Below, one piece after another: positions 49,829-60,459 of a stretch of 64,000 nucleotides of DNA. Source of the stretch: CBDCNP01 sp965222425 (GTDB lineage Bacteria; Acidobacteriota; Vicinamibacteria; Marinacidobacterales; DATDRI01); contig CBDCTW010000023.1 in NCBI GenBank assembly GCA_965222425.1, positions 186,001 to 250,000 of the forward strand, given 5' to 3'. Numbering within the stretch: position 1 is the first letter of the stretch; each line of letters opens with the position of its first letter. The notes beneath the pieces were generated by a model. The model was not told the origin of the DNA and searched no databases. It saw only the letters and a program-made list of their open reading frames with translations. A program made the position numbers and the translations under genes.

Positions 49829-51879
49829 ACCTGCCTCCATGATTTCTCGGGCATCAAGTCGTCGAAGAGCTCGAGTTGGCGAAGCTCCTTGATCTTGTCG
49901 CGGATCTCGGCTGCCTTCTCGAACTCGAGCTGCTGAGAGGCCCGCTTCATCGCCTTGTTCAGCTTCTTTATCTCCCGCTCCAGCTCCTCGGCTGTCGCAA
50001 GATCCAGCCTGCCCTCGGCCACCTCCGGAATCGCGGGATAATCCTGCTCGTACACGCTGCCCAAGATCGCGCCGATGGACTTCACAATCGTTTCGGGCGT
50101 TATCCCGTGCTTGTGGTTGTATTTCTGCTGGAGCTCGCGACGACGGTTGGTCTCCGACATGGCCCGTCGCATCGAGTCGGTGACCTTGTCTGCGTAGAGA
50201 ATAGAGGTACCGTTGACGTTTCGGGCGGCGCGGCCCATCGTCTGAATCAGCGACCCCTCTGACCGGAGGAAGCCCTCTTTGTCCGCGTCCAGGATCGCAA
50301 CCAGCGAAACTTCTGGAAGGTCGAGCCCCTCGCGGAGCAAATTGATACCGATCAGGGCGTCGAACTCCCCCAAACGCAGGTCGCGAAGAATCTTCACCCG
50401 TTCAAGAGTATCGATATCTGAATGGAGGTAGCGGCAACGAACACCGAGCTCGGTATAGTATTCGGTCAGGTCCTCGGCCATCCTCTTGGTTAGCGTGGTG
50501 ACCAAAACCCGCTCTTTGCGCTTCTCTCGTTCGCGGATCTCGTGGAGCAAATCGTCCACCTGCCCGCTGACCGGCCGCACTTCAACTTGGGGATCCATGA
50601 GGCCGGTGGGACGGATGATCTGCTCGACGACCACGCCCTCGGTCTTCTCGAGTTGTTCGGCCGCCGGAGTGGCGGAGACGAAGATCACCGGTCCCAAGCG
50701 CTCCTCGAACTCTCCGAAGTTGAGAGGCCGGTTATCCAAGGCAGATGGTAGTCGGAACCCGTAGTCCACCAACGTTCCCTTGCGCGAGCGGTCGCCGTGA
50801 TACATGCCGCGAATCTGCGGGATCGTCTGATGACTCTCGTCAATGATGATCAGGACGTCCCGAGGCAAGTAGTCCATCAACGTGGGCGGTGGTTGCCCCG
50901 GCTCGCGACCGGTTAGATGCCGCGAGTAATTTTCGATGCCGTGGCAATAGCCGACTTCCTGGAGCATCTCCAAATCGAAGAGCGTGCGCTGCGCAACCCT
51001 TTGAGCCTCTAGAAGCTTCCCTTCGGAGCGGAGCTTCGCGGTATGGGAATCGAGCTCTTCCCGGATCGTCTCGATGGCTCGCACCGTTCTCTCACGAGGC
51101 GTCACGTAGTGAGTCTTCGGATAGATGACGACTCTCTTCAGAGGCCCCAGAACCCTCCCGGTAAGAGGATCGATCTGCGAGATGCACTCGACCTCGTCTC
51201 CGAAGAGCTCGATTCTGACGCCCGCATCCTCGTAGGCGGGGATGATCTCCACGATGTCACCCCGAACACGGAACGTTCCTCGCTTCAGATCGTAGTCGTT
51301 GCGCTCGTATTGAATCTCGACGAGCTTTCTGAGGATCTTCGAGCGATCGACGGTCTCTCCCTCCTCCACGATCAAGAGCATGCCGTAGTAAGCTTCGGGC
51401 GAGCCCAGCCCGTAGATGCATGAGACGCTGGCTACGATCAATACGTCTCGCCGTTCGAACAACGAGCGAGTTGCTGAAAGCCGCATGCGGTCGATCTCGT
51501 CGTTGATGGTTGCCTCTTTCTCGATATATGTATCGCTCGTCGGGACGTAGGCCTCCGGCTGGTAGTAATCGTAGTAACTGACGAAGTACTCGACCGCGTT
51601 GTCGGGGAAGAACCCCTTGAACTCCTGGTAGAGTTGCGCCGCCAAGGTCTTGTTGTGAGCCATGACCAGGCTGGGCCGATTGACCGTCTCGATGACCTTG
51701 GCGATGGTAAAGGTCTTGCCGGAGCCCGTGACGCCCAAGAGGACTTGGTACGGATCTCCGCGGTTCAGTCCTGCGACGAGTTCTTCGATCGCGCCCGGTT
51801 GATCGCCCTTGGCCTCGAACGCCGAGACCAGGCGAAAATCGCCAGGCTTCGCTTTTGGTACCGTCCGGGATACAGACAT
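49825..51879 (-). CDS. uvrB: Excinuclease ABC subunit B
   Basis: A 684-residue helicase-like subunit of nucleotide-excision repair. Walker A GVTGSGKTFTIA (about 45-56), the beta-hairpin region YYDYYQPEAYVP, Walker B IIDESHQT, motif V-VI regions (LLREGLDLPEVSLV, QTMGRAARN) and the C-terminal UVR coiled coil (KRASQQLEFEKAAEIRDKIK). Full length and undamaged. It starts at ATG 51877-51879; upstream is a 455-base gap with degenerate repeats. Confidence 0.97.
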   Translation of the reverse strand: MSVSRTVPKAKPGDFRLVSAFEAKGDQPGAIEELVAGLNRGDPYQVLLGVTGSGKTFTIAKVIETVNRPSLVMAHNKTLAAQLYQEFKGFFPDNAVEYFVSYYDYYQPEAYVPTSDTYIEKEATINDEIDRMRLSATRSLFERRDVLIVASVSCIYGLGSPEAYYGMLLIVEEGETVDRSKILRKLVEIQYERNDYDLKRGTFRVRGDIVEIIPAYEDAGVRIELFGDEVECISQIDPLTGRVLGPLKRVVIYPKTHYVTPRERTVRAIETIREELDSHTAKLRSEGKLLEAQRVAQRTLFDLEMLQEVGYCHGIENYSRHLTGREPGQPPPTLMDYLPRDVLIIIDESHQTIPQIRGMYHGDRSRKGTLVDYGFRLPSALDNRPLNFGEFEERLGPVIFVSATPAAEQLEKTEGVVVEQIIRPTGLMDPQVEVRPVSGQVDDLLHEIREREKRKERVLVTTLTKRMAEDLTEYYTELGVRCRYLHSDIDTLERVKILRDLRLGEFDALIGINLLREGLDLPEVSLVAILDADKEGFLRSEGSLIQTMGRAARNVNGTSILYADKVTDSMRRAMSETNRRRELQQKYNHKHGITPETIVKSIGAILGSVYEQDYPAIPEVAEGRLDLATAEELEREIKKLNKAMKRASQQLEFEKAAEIRDKIKELRQLELFDDLMPEKSWRQV

Positions 51880-52334
51880 CGACGATTAGCTAGTTGATCC
51901 GCTGAACAACCAGCAAGTTAGCACGCGCCGATCGGGGGGTCAACTTCTGGAGACAATACACTTACTCCGCTGCACCGGGGCGTTCGAAACCATGGGAAAG
52001 TTGGCGCCTCTCCGATCGTGCCGGGGCGCCCAAAACACGGAGGTGTTGCCAACGTGTCTGGCGTCAGAATGGGAAGTTGCTAGTAATCACCCTAGCCAGA
52101 CGCCTCTCGTACCATGCCGGATGCCATACGCGGTTGCCACTAGCGGAACTGACCAGGCGTTTCGTAGATCTTGCTGGGCGTCCAGTTGGCGTCTCATAAA
52201 TTCCTGCTGGCCGCTAAAATACCTTAGTTGCCAATCTCAAGCTAGCCAGGCGGCGGGTGCTGCTATCGGTCGCGGCAGGACGCCGGTGCTGCTATCAACC
52301 AAGCCAGACGTCGGTCCAAATAGTTGGAACGGCA
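51880..52334. repeat. Gene-free 455-base region with degenerate repeats
   Basis: No coding frame is convincing here. A 28-29 base motif of the form GTTGCYA...CCAGRCG occurs three times (from 52077, 52134 and 52228), related inverted pieces (AGTTGGCGTCT at 52184, AGTTGGCGCCT at 51999, CTGGCGTC at 52058) are mixed in, and 52201-52232 shares about 24 of 31 bases with 45652-45682. Spacing is irregular, so it is not a CRISPR array. It separates divergent-side uvrB from the ferredoxin gene. Origin unknown. Confidence 0.5.
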
Positions 52335-52685
52335 CTAACCGGGTAGGGCCCCGCCCTTTTTTTTGTTGTACTGGCGATACTCGTAGCTCCGGACTTCCTC
52401 TCGTGTCAGCTCCATTCCCTTGTCGTGGGGGAACATGTGGACCGCATCGTAGTCGGCCGGGCAGAATTTCACGCAAAGCTGGCAGCCGATGCACGTATCC
52501 ACGTTCACTGCGCAGACCTCCCCCACGGCACCGACCTCGGGATCGGGCACAAGGGTGATGCAGTCCTTCACCGGACAAACGTTGATGCAAAACTCGCATC
52601 CCCGTCCAAAGCATTTCCCCTGGTCGACGTAGGCCAGCAACTTGGGTTGTTTCTTGCGAGGCCCGGTGATCAGAACGTCTTGCAT
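52335..52685 (-). CDS. Ferredoxin with two 4Fe-4S-type cysteine clusters
   Basis: A 116-residue iron-sulfur protein. Cluster motifs are KCFGRGCEFCINVCPVKDC and DTCIGCQLCVKFCPADYDAV, eight or more cysteines arranged as in 2[4Fe-4S] ferredoxins, with a longer C-terminal tail (MELTREEVRSYEYRQY) that ends in a lysine run. The first motif has one extra residue between the first cysteines. It starts at ATG 52683-52685, 114 bases from the divergent ispH. An electron-donor role for IspH, itself a 4Fe-4S enzyme, is a reasonable guess. Confidence 0.88.
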   Translation of the reverse strand: MQDVLITGPRKKQPKLLAYVDQGKCFGRGCEFCINVCPVKDCITLVPDPEVGAVGEVCAVNVDTCIGCQLCVKFCPADYDAVHMFPHDKGMELTREEVRSYEYRQYNKKKGGALPG

Positions 52686-52799
52686 CAGTTACCCTCCTGC
52701 ATCGATTATAATGACAAGTCCGGCAAGCTGCTACCCTACGGGACGCCGGGCGCGCGGCGCCTCGCGCCGTCCGGAGAAAGCAGCTATACTTGAGCGTTC

Positions 52800-54008
52800 A
52801 TGGCGGAAGCTAAGATTTTCCACAAGGGCCTGGGGTTGAAATCCGAGGTGAAAGACCCCCTCCAGAAGGACTACAAGGGTTGGATCGTCGATCTGGCCCG
52901 CGCCAACGACTTCCGTTTAAAAGCGGGTGACTTGACCATTCGCCTCGCCAAGGAGTTGGGCTTTTGCTATGGCGTGGACCGCGCGGTGGAATACGCCTAC
53001 GAAGCTCGCACCCGTTTCCCTGACCGTGACATCTACATCACCGGGGAGATCATCCACAATCCGTACGTTAACCGCCGTCTCGAAAACATGGGCATCCGTT
53101 TCTTGGATGGACCCTATGCAACCGCTGAGAAATTCGGACCAGTAACGGGGGACGATGTGGTCTTGCTGCCCGCCTTCGGGGTCAGCAGGACGGAGATGGA
53201 TATTCTCAAGAAGCGTGGTTGCATCTTGGTAGATACTACTTGCGGCTCGGTCTTGAACGTTTGGAAAAACGTCGAGCGATATGCCCGCAACGGCTTTACT
53301 TCGATCGTCCACGGCAAGTACTGGCACGAGGAGACGAAGGCGACGGTCTCGCGCGCCTCATGTTTCCCCGGAGGCCGCTATCTCGTGGTGCGAGACATGA
53401 CCGAAGCGCACGACGTATGCCGGTACATAGAGCAAGGAGGTAGCGCGTCCGACTTCCTCGAGAAGTTCTCGTCGGCTTGCTCCTCCGATTTCGATCCCGA
53501 GCGCGACCTGCAGAGGATCGGACTGGCCAATCAGACAACCATGCTCGGCTCGGAGTCTCTTGCCATCGGGGAAGAGCTGCGCAAGTCGATCGCTCGCCGC
53601 TACGGGGAGTCGGAGTTCCCCGAACGCTTCCGCTCCTTCGACACCATCTGCAGCGCGACCCAAGAGCGCCAGGACGCGGTCCTGGAACTAGTACAAGAGA
53701 CGGTCGACCTGATGTTGGTACTGGGTGGTTACAACAGCAGCAATACGACCCACCTCGCCGAGATCTCCTCCCAGCACTCCCCCACCTACCACATTGCGGA
53801 CTCGCTGTGCCTCGTTTCGCCTGTCGAGATTCGCCACAAGCCGGTTCATGAAGCTGACGAAGTGGTGGCGCGCGACTGGTTGGGCACTGGACCATCGACG
53901 ATCGGCATCACCGCGGGTGCCTCCACTCCAGATGTCAAGATCGACGAGTCCATCGAACGCCTTATCTCTTTCCGCGGACTCACACTTTCAGATCTCAAAC
54001 CCGCCTAG
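52800..54008 (+). CDS. ispH: 4-hydroxy-3-methylbut-2-enyl diphosphate reductase (long IspH form)
   Basis: A 402-residue last enzyme of the MEP isoprenoid pathway, giving IPP and DMAPP. The three cluster cysteines lie in GFCYGVDRA (about residue 58), VDTTCGSV and TICSATQERQDAV. HNPYVNRRLE and GGYNSSNTTHLAE also match. At about 400 residues it is the longer form known from cyanobacteria, plants and some other phyla rather than the 310-residue E. coli type. Divergent from a ferredoxin gene. Confidence 0.94.
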   Translation: MAEAKIFHKGLGLKSEVKDPLQKDYKGWIVDLARANDFRLKAGDLTIRLAKELGFCYGVDRAVEYAYEARTRFPDRDIYITGEIIHNPYVNRRLENMGIRFLDGPYATAEKFGPVTGDDVVLLPAFGVSRTEMDILKKRGCILVDTTCGSVLNVWKNVERYARNGFTSIVHGKYWHEETKATVSRASCFPGGRYLVVRDMTEAHDVCRYIEQGGSASDFLEKFSSACSSDFDPERDLQRIGLANQTTMLGSESLAIGEELRKSIARRYGESEFPERFRSFDTICSATQERQDAVLELVQETVDLMLVLGGYNSSNTTHLAEISSQHSPTYHIADSLCLVSPVEIRHKPVHEADEVVARDWLGTGPSTIGITAGASTPDVKIDESIERLISFRGLTLSDLKPA

Positions 54009-54306
54009 TGACGGGTGTCCCTACCGATCGGTAAGTCAAGAGTCAGCCTCCACTAGTAGTCCGTTCCGCCAATTCATATATAATGCCCGGGGGAATGGCG
54101 ACGTGTGAGCTGCCCGTTCCATCGATTCGCGCGGTTTTATACTCGCTGTTCTTCGCACCGGCCAACAAGGAGAGCTTCTCCTCTCGACAGCGGCCAGAAA
54201 AGACGTCGGCCGTACAACGTTCGAGAGAGTTGGTGTTGAAGGGAGGAACGTTGCCGATTCCTCGACCTTGGAAAGGGCGAGAGAATATTTTAGAGAGGGG
54301 GCATGG

Positions 54307-56460
<2,154 letters not shown>

Positions 56461-56483
56461 ACTTCCTTCCCATCGAGGTCGCC

Positions 56484-57662
56484 ATGAGCACCGACACTCA
56501 AACGCCCGCCGGCCAGACCCAGGGCCTCACCGTTCTCACCGAACAGGAAGAAATGTTTCGTGACACGGTGCGGGAGTTCGCCGAGAAAAAAATCGGCCCA
56601 CTGGTCTCCGCCATGGACCACGAAATGGCGTTCGAGCCCTCCCTCGTCTCAAAGTTCTTCGAGCTCGGACTGATGGGAGTCGAGATCCCGGAAGACTACG
56701 GTGGCTCCGGCTCCAGTTTTTTTATGGCGGTCCTGGCGGTGGAAGAGATCTCCCGCGTAGACGCCTCGCTCGGTGTCTTCATGGACGTCCAGAACACCCT
56801 GGTCAACAACGCCTTGATTCGTTGGGCCACCGAGGATCAGAGGAAGCGCTACCTACCGCAACTCGCCACCGACACAGTTGGAGCCTACGCGCTTTCGGAG
56901 CCGCAGTCGGGTAGCGACGCCTTTGCGCTTTCGTGCCGTGCGGTCGAAGACGGAGAGAACTACTGGCTGACCGGAAACAAGCTGTGGATCACCAACGGGG
57001 CGGAGGCCGGTCTTTTCATCGTCTTCGCCAATATCAACCCCGACGACGGCTACCGTGGAATCACCGCCTTCCTGGTAGAGCGCGACTTCCCCGGGTTCAC
57101 CGTCGGGAAGAAGGAAGATAAACTTGGAATTCGCGCCTCGAGTACCACCGAGTTGATTCTGGACCATTGCAAGATCCCCAAGGCCAATGTGCTTGGAGAG
57201 CCGGGCAAAGGCTACAAGATCGCCATCGAGACGTTGAACGAAGGGCGCATCGGTATTGGTGCGCAAATGATCGGCATCGCCCGAGGCTCCCTCGAGTACG
57301 GCATCAGCTACGCAAAGGAGCGGCAGGCTTTCGGTCAGCCCATCGCCAAGTTTCAGGGCATCCAGTTCCAGATCGCCCAATGCGCGACCGAACTGGAGGC
57401 GGCGCGCCTCATGGTCTACAACGCCGCCCGGCTCCGAGACGCGGGACGCCCGTTCGTGGTCGAGGCGGCCATGGCCAAGCTCTTTTCGTCCGATGTGGCG
57501 GAACGGGTGACTTCGCAGGTGATCGAGATCTACGGCGGTTACGGCTACTCTAAGGACTTCCCGGCAGAGAAGTACTGGAGGGATGCCAAGATCGGCAAGA
57601 TCTACGAAGGCACCTCGAACATACAGCTCAACACGATCGCCAAGTACCTCCTCGGCAAATAG
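56484..57662 (+). CDS. Acyl-CoA dehydrogenase (short/branched-chain type)
   Basis: A 392-residue FAD enzyme that oxidises acyl-CoA to the trans-2-enoyl-CoA. Motifs: LMGVEIPEDYGGSGSSF, AYALSEPQSGSDAFAL, LTGNKLWITNGAEAGLF, KEDKLGIRASSTTEL, KERQAFGQPIAKFQGIQFQI (abridged) and the catalytic Glu in KIYEGTSNIQLNTIA. The pattern is closest to short/branched-chain (ACADSB-like) enzymes, in agreement with the E1 fusion upstream. ATG 56484 follows GAGGTCGCC, 23 bases after the E1 stop, so the two are co-transcribed. Confidence 0.92.
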   Translation: MSTDTQTPAGQTQGLTVLTEQEEMFRDTVREFAEKKIGPLVSAMDHEMAFEPSLVSKFFELGLMGVEIPEDYGGSGSSFFMAVLAVEEISRVDASLGVFMDVQNTLVNNALIRWATEDQRKRYLPQLATDTVGAYALSEPQSGSDAFALSCRAVEDGENYWLTGNKLWITNGAEAGLFIVFANINPDDGYRGITAFLVERDFPGFTVGKKEDKLGIRASSTTELILDHCKIPKANVLGEPGKGYKIAIETLNEGRIGIGAQMIGIARGSLEYGISYAKERQAFGQPIAKFQGIQFQIAQCATELEAARLMVYNAARLRDAGRPFVVEAAMAKLFSSDVAERVTSQVIEIYGGYGYSKDFPAEKYWRDAKIGKIYEGTSNIQLNTIAKYLLGK

Positions 57663-57665
57663 TAA

Positions 57666-58035
57666 CTAACCCCCATTCAAGAAATCCGTCATCGCGACGG
57701 TGAACCGGTCGATGTCGTCGTGATCGGTCGGACATTAGGTCGTAAGGCACGCGCGCACTTCGCCAACCGACCAACGGAAGGGCTCGAGACTCGAGTATCT
57801 CCTTTTGTCAGTAGAAACAGCATGTCTCGAGCGGGCAAATCTCCCCCAAACGCGCCAGGTCGTAACGAAAGCCAGTCGCAAACTGAACGAAACTGATTAC
57901 CAGATAGCGAGTTCCATCGCCTACCGCCTCCTCGATCTCTTTGTACTCCGGCGCCCCGGCTGAACCGGACTCGAGGAATTTGACGGGATATACTGCTGGG
58001 AACCGTTTGCGAATCTGGGACCAATCCAGTGGCAA
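57666..58035 (-). pseudogene. Class V aminotransferase remnant (three separate blocks)
   Basis: Three pieces of a class V (SufS/kynureninase-like) PLP enzyme are left within 370 bases: the start LDWSQIRKRFPAVYPVKFLESGSAGAP (abridged), a middle block RYLVISFVQFATGFRYDLARLGEIC, and a C-terminal block DHDDIDRFTVAMTDFLNGG before TAG 57666. The parts between them, including the PLP lysine, are missing and the frame changes. About two thirds of the gene has been lost. Assignment rests on the three short blocks. Confidence 0.6.
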
Positions 58036-58039
58036 CTGA

Positions 58040-58952
58040 CTAGACACTCTCACGGTTGCCGGCGCCTTCTCTAAGAACGCGCGCCAGCTCCCGAATGTGA
58101 GCCGGCGTGGTTCCGCAGCATCCTCCAACCACCCGGCGCGCCAAGTCGTACCCATTCCATAACCTTGCCGGCATAGTCGCGCGGAGACACTTCGTGCGTG
58201 AAACTCCAACCCTTCTCGTCCTCCGGCGTTCCCATGTTCGCATAGCCCCCAAGCGAAATCGGTGTCTCGGCCCTCGAAAGATGCCCGAGGGCCTCGGTGA
58301 TCACGCGATGGTTGGCACAGTTCACCATGAAGGCCACTGGCGGTTGCGGCTCGAAAAGATCCAAAACCTCATCGAGCGGCTGACCACCGATAAGTTTCGC
58401 TCCCTCAACCGGGATCACGCTGACCATGACGGGAAGGCCGGTTCGTTGCGCCGCCCCGGCGGCGGCGTCGAGCTCGTCAAGTGTCCCCATCGTTTCTACT
58501 AGGAGGAGATCGGCACCCGCGCCGGCAAGGTTGTCTGCAATCTCGGCGTGCTCTTCCTTCAATCGATCCCTCGGTGGAACCCCTTCCGGATGGTAGCAAT
58601 CCTCGAGAGGTGTGATGGAACTGGCCACCAAAGCCTCGACGGACGCTTCCTCTCTCGCACTCTGGGCTCGACGGCGATGCGAGCGAGCTCTTTGGCGCGC
58701 CCCCCCATTCCCTCCTCGGCTAGAGACCGACGATGGGTGCGGAACGTGTTGGTCGTAATAACGTCCGCCCCCGCCTCCAAGTACTCCCGGTGGATTGCCT
58801 GCACCGTCTCCGGCGCCTCGATCAATGCCCAACTCGACCACAGCGGAAGGCGTGTCTCGACGCCGCGCCTTTGGAGCTCGGTGCCCAATCGCGCCGTCCA
58901 GGATCACCGGCTTACCGGCTTGCCATCGTTTCTCCAATTCGCTCACGTTCAA
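58040..58952 (-). pseudogene. Homocysteine S-methyltransferase-family gene, at least three frameshifts
   Basis: From ATG 58950-58952 one frame gives MNVSELEKRWQAGKPVILDGAIG. A second gives TELQRRGVETRLPLWSSWAL ... AGADVITTNTFRTHRRSLA. The first frame resumes for VEALVASSITPLEDCYHPEG, ADLLLVETMGTLDEL and FMVNCANHRV. A third carries the zinc-binding end VVGGCCGTTPAHIRELARVL to TAG 58040. All zinc cysteines survive. The full domain (about 300 residues) is present but needs three or more corrections. The family methylates homocysteine from betaine, S-methylmethionine or similar donors. Confidence 0.8.
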
Positions 58953-59201
58953 CAGATCGTTCCTTTGCTAATTCCCGAGACAGCCGATATCATCCAACGT
59001 TGGACGAGGAACGAATAAGGACGGTCGCGCTGGTGAGCGGTGACAACTTGGATGTGAGCGGAACGGTTTCGCTCAGCGTCTGAGATAGTCCCCAGATATC
59101 CTTGGAGGCACCTCTTCCGAGGGTCCCGTAGACGAACAGACTGCGACAAGCTGTCCAGGCAGGGGTTATTCGCTAATCGACGCTGGCTTCCATCCTTTAT
59201 T

Positions 59202-59222
59202 CCCTCTCCCTCTGGGAGAGGG
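59202..59222. repeat. Palindromic intergenic repeat, copy 4
   Basis: CCCTCTCCC-TCT-GGGAGAGGG followed by TAGGGTGAGGGTT, matching the flank of copies 2 and 3. It lies 13 bases past the 3' end of the D-threonine-aldolase-type gene. The remainder of the 282-base gap 58953-59234 shows no gene. Confidence 0.75.
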
Positions 59223-59234
59223 TAGGGTGAGGGT

Positions 59235-60362
59235 TCACCAACCACGAACCGGTTTCCACTCATCCACAACCTCGCTATCTCGCACGACGTGGTACCGATC
59301 GTAGAGTGCCGAGGCCAGGCAAGAATGATTCGGCACTACGCGCAGCTGGGTGCCAATGGAGAGCTCGTCGAAGTCGATGGTCGCTAGGCCCCGAACCTGC
59401 CCGTGCTCCTGAGAGATGGACGTCAGCCGCAAATCTGGGAACGCGCGTCGACCGTCGGATGTGAAGAACCTGCCGTACCCGCAGTCGGGATCTACATGAC
59501 GCGGGCCGGGATCCATGGAGAATGCGAGGCCGCCCGCGTTGATGACCACTTTGTTCTGCTCCGGGTATTGGCCAACTACCGTAACCAATATTGAGAAGGC
59601 CAAGTCCTCCGGGGAACAACTCCCGATGGCCGCCTGGAAGCCGTCATAGAGTGCGTAGTTTCCCGGACGAGCCTCGGTGACCCCTTCCAGATTGTCGGTC
59701 ACCGACATGGTCGGCGTGGACCCGATGCTCGCTTCCGCGACCTCCACGCCTGCCTCGCGGAGCTTTTTTGCGAACTGCGCAGTGACTTCCCGCTCTTGGC
59801 GAGCGACCGTAAGAATCGCGTCGCGGTTGCGGCAATCGTAAGAATGACCGGCGTGAGTCAGGACTCCGCGAAAATCGATGTGCGGCGAGCTCGCGAGCTT
59901 GGATGCGAGGGCGATACTTTCCTCTCGAGCCGGGTCCACACCGGCACGGTGATAGCCGCAGTCGAACTTCAGGAACACCGAGAAGCGAATCCCTTTTGCG
60001 GCAGCGCAGACTTCCAACTCACGAAATGTCGCCTCGTGATCCACTAACAAATTCAAACTGTCAACGCTCTGACTGAGCTCTGCCGCCTCCTCGATTCGGG
60101 AGAGCGGTACCGGAAAAGCGTATGTCAGATCTCGGAAACCCGCGGCGGCAAAGAATCGAGCCTCGGCGAGAGTCGATACGGTGATGCCCCCAAAATGACC
60201 TCGCACCTGAAGCCGCGCCACTTCCACACATTTGTGTGTCTTGACGTGCGGCCGAAGTCGCGCACCGAGACGACGGACGCGCTCGGCCATGCATGCCGTG
60301 TTTCGCTCCACGATCTCTCGATCCAGAAGCGCGGCGGGCGTCTTGAGCTCTTGGAGCTTCAT
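59235..60362 (-). CDS. D-threonine aldolase / D-serine dehydratase-family PLP enzyme
   Basis: A 375-residue fold-type III (alanine-racemase-like) enzyme. The PLP lysine is in LRPHVKTHKCVEVA, the barrel includes DCGYHRAGVDP and LTHAGHSYDC, and the C-terminal metal site has PNHSCLASALYD (His and Cys ligands) as in D-threonine aldolases and D-serine dehydratases. It would cleave or deaminate a D-3-hydroxy amino acid. ATG 60360-60362 was chosen because MKLQELKTPAALLD is the family start. It is divergent from the PaaK-like gene 97 bases away. Confidence 0.88.
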   Translation of the reverse strand: MKLQELKTPAALLDREIVERNTACMAERVRRLGARLRPHVKTHKCVEVARLQVRGHFGGITVSTLAEARFFAAAGFRDLTYAFPVPLSRIEEAAELSQSVDSLNLLVDHEATFRELEVCAAAKGIRFSVFLKFDCGYHRAGVDPAREESIALASKLASSPHIDFRGVLTHAGHSYDCRNRDAILTVARQEREVTAQFAKKLREAGVEVAEASIGSTPTMSVTDNLEGVTEARPGNYALYDGFQAAIGSCSPEDLAFSILVTVVGQYPEQNKVVINAGGLAFSMDPGPRHVDPDCGYGRFFTSDGRRAFPDLRLTSISQEHGQVRGLATIDFDELSIGTQLRVVPNHSCLASALYDRYHVVRDSEVVDEWKPVRGW

Positions 60363-60459
60363 CGACGGATAGCATATCAAACCTTCCTTTCCCCTCGAAG
60401 TCGACCGAATTCTGATCTACTCTTGCGCTCGAGAACACTAGCTCCTCAGGGTCTCGGAC

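Noticed and set aside
51880..52334. Possible CRISPR array or integron attC array after uvrB
   Set aside because: Repeats are too diverged and spacing is irregular (57 and 95 bases), with no leader or cas gene. The GTTGCYA boxes do not fit the attC core GTTRRRY and no integrase is present.
54079..54084. TATAAT box as promoter of the E1 fusion
   Set aside because: No acceptable -35 box lies 16-18 bases upstream and it is over 220 bases from the start codon, so it is only mentioned in the gene entry.
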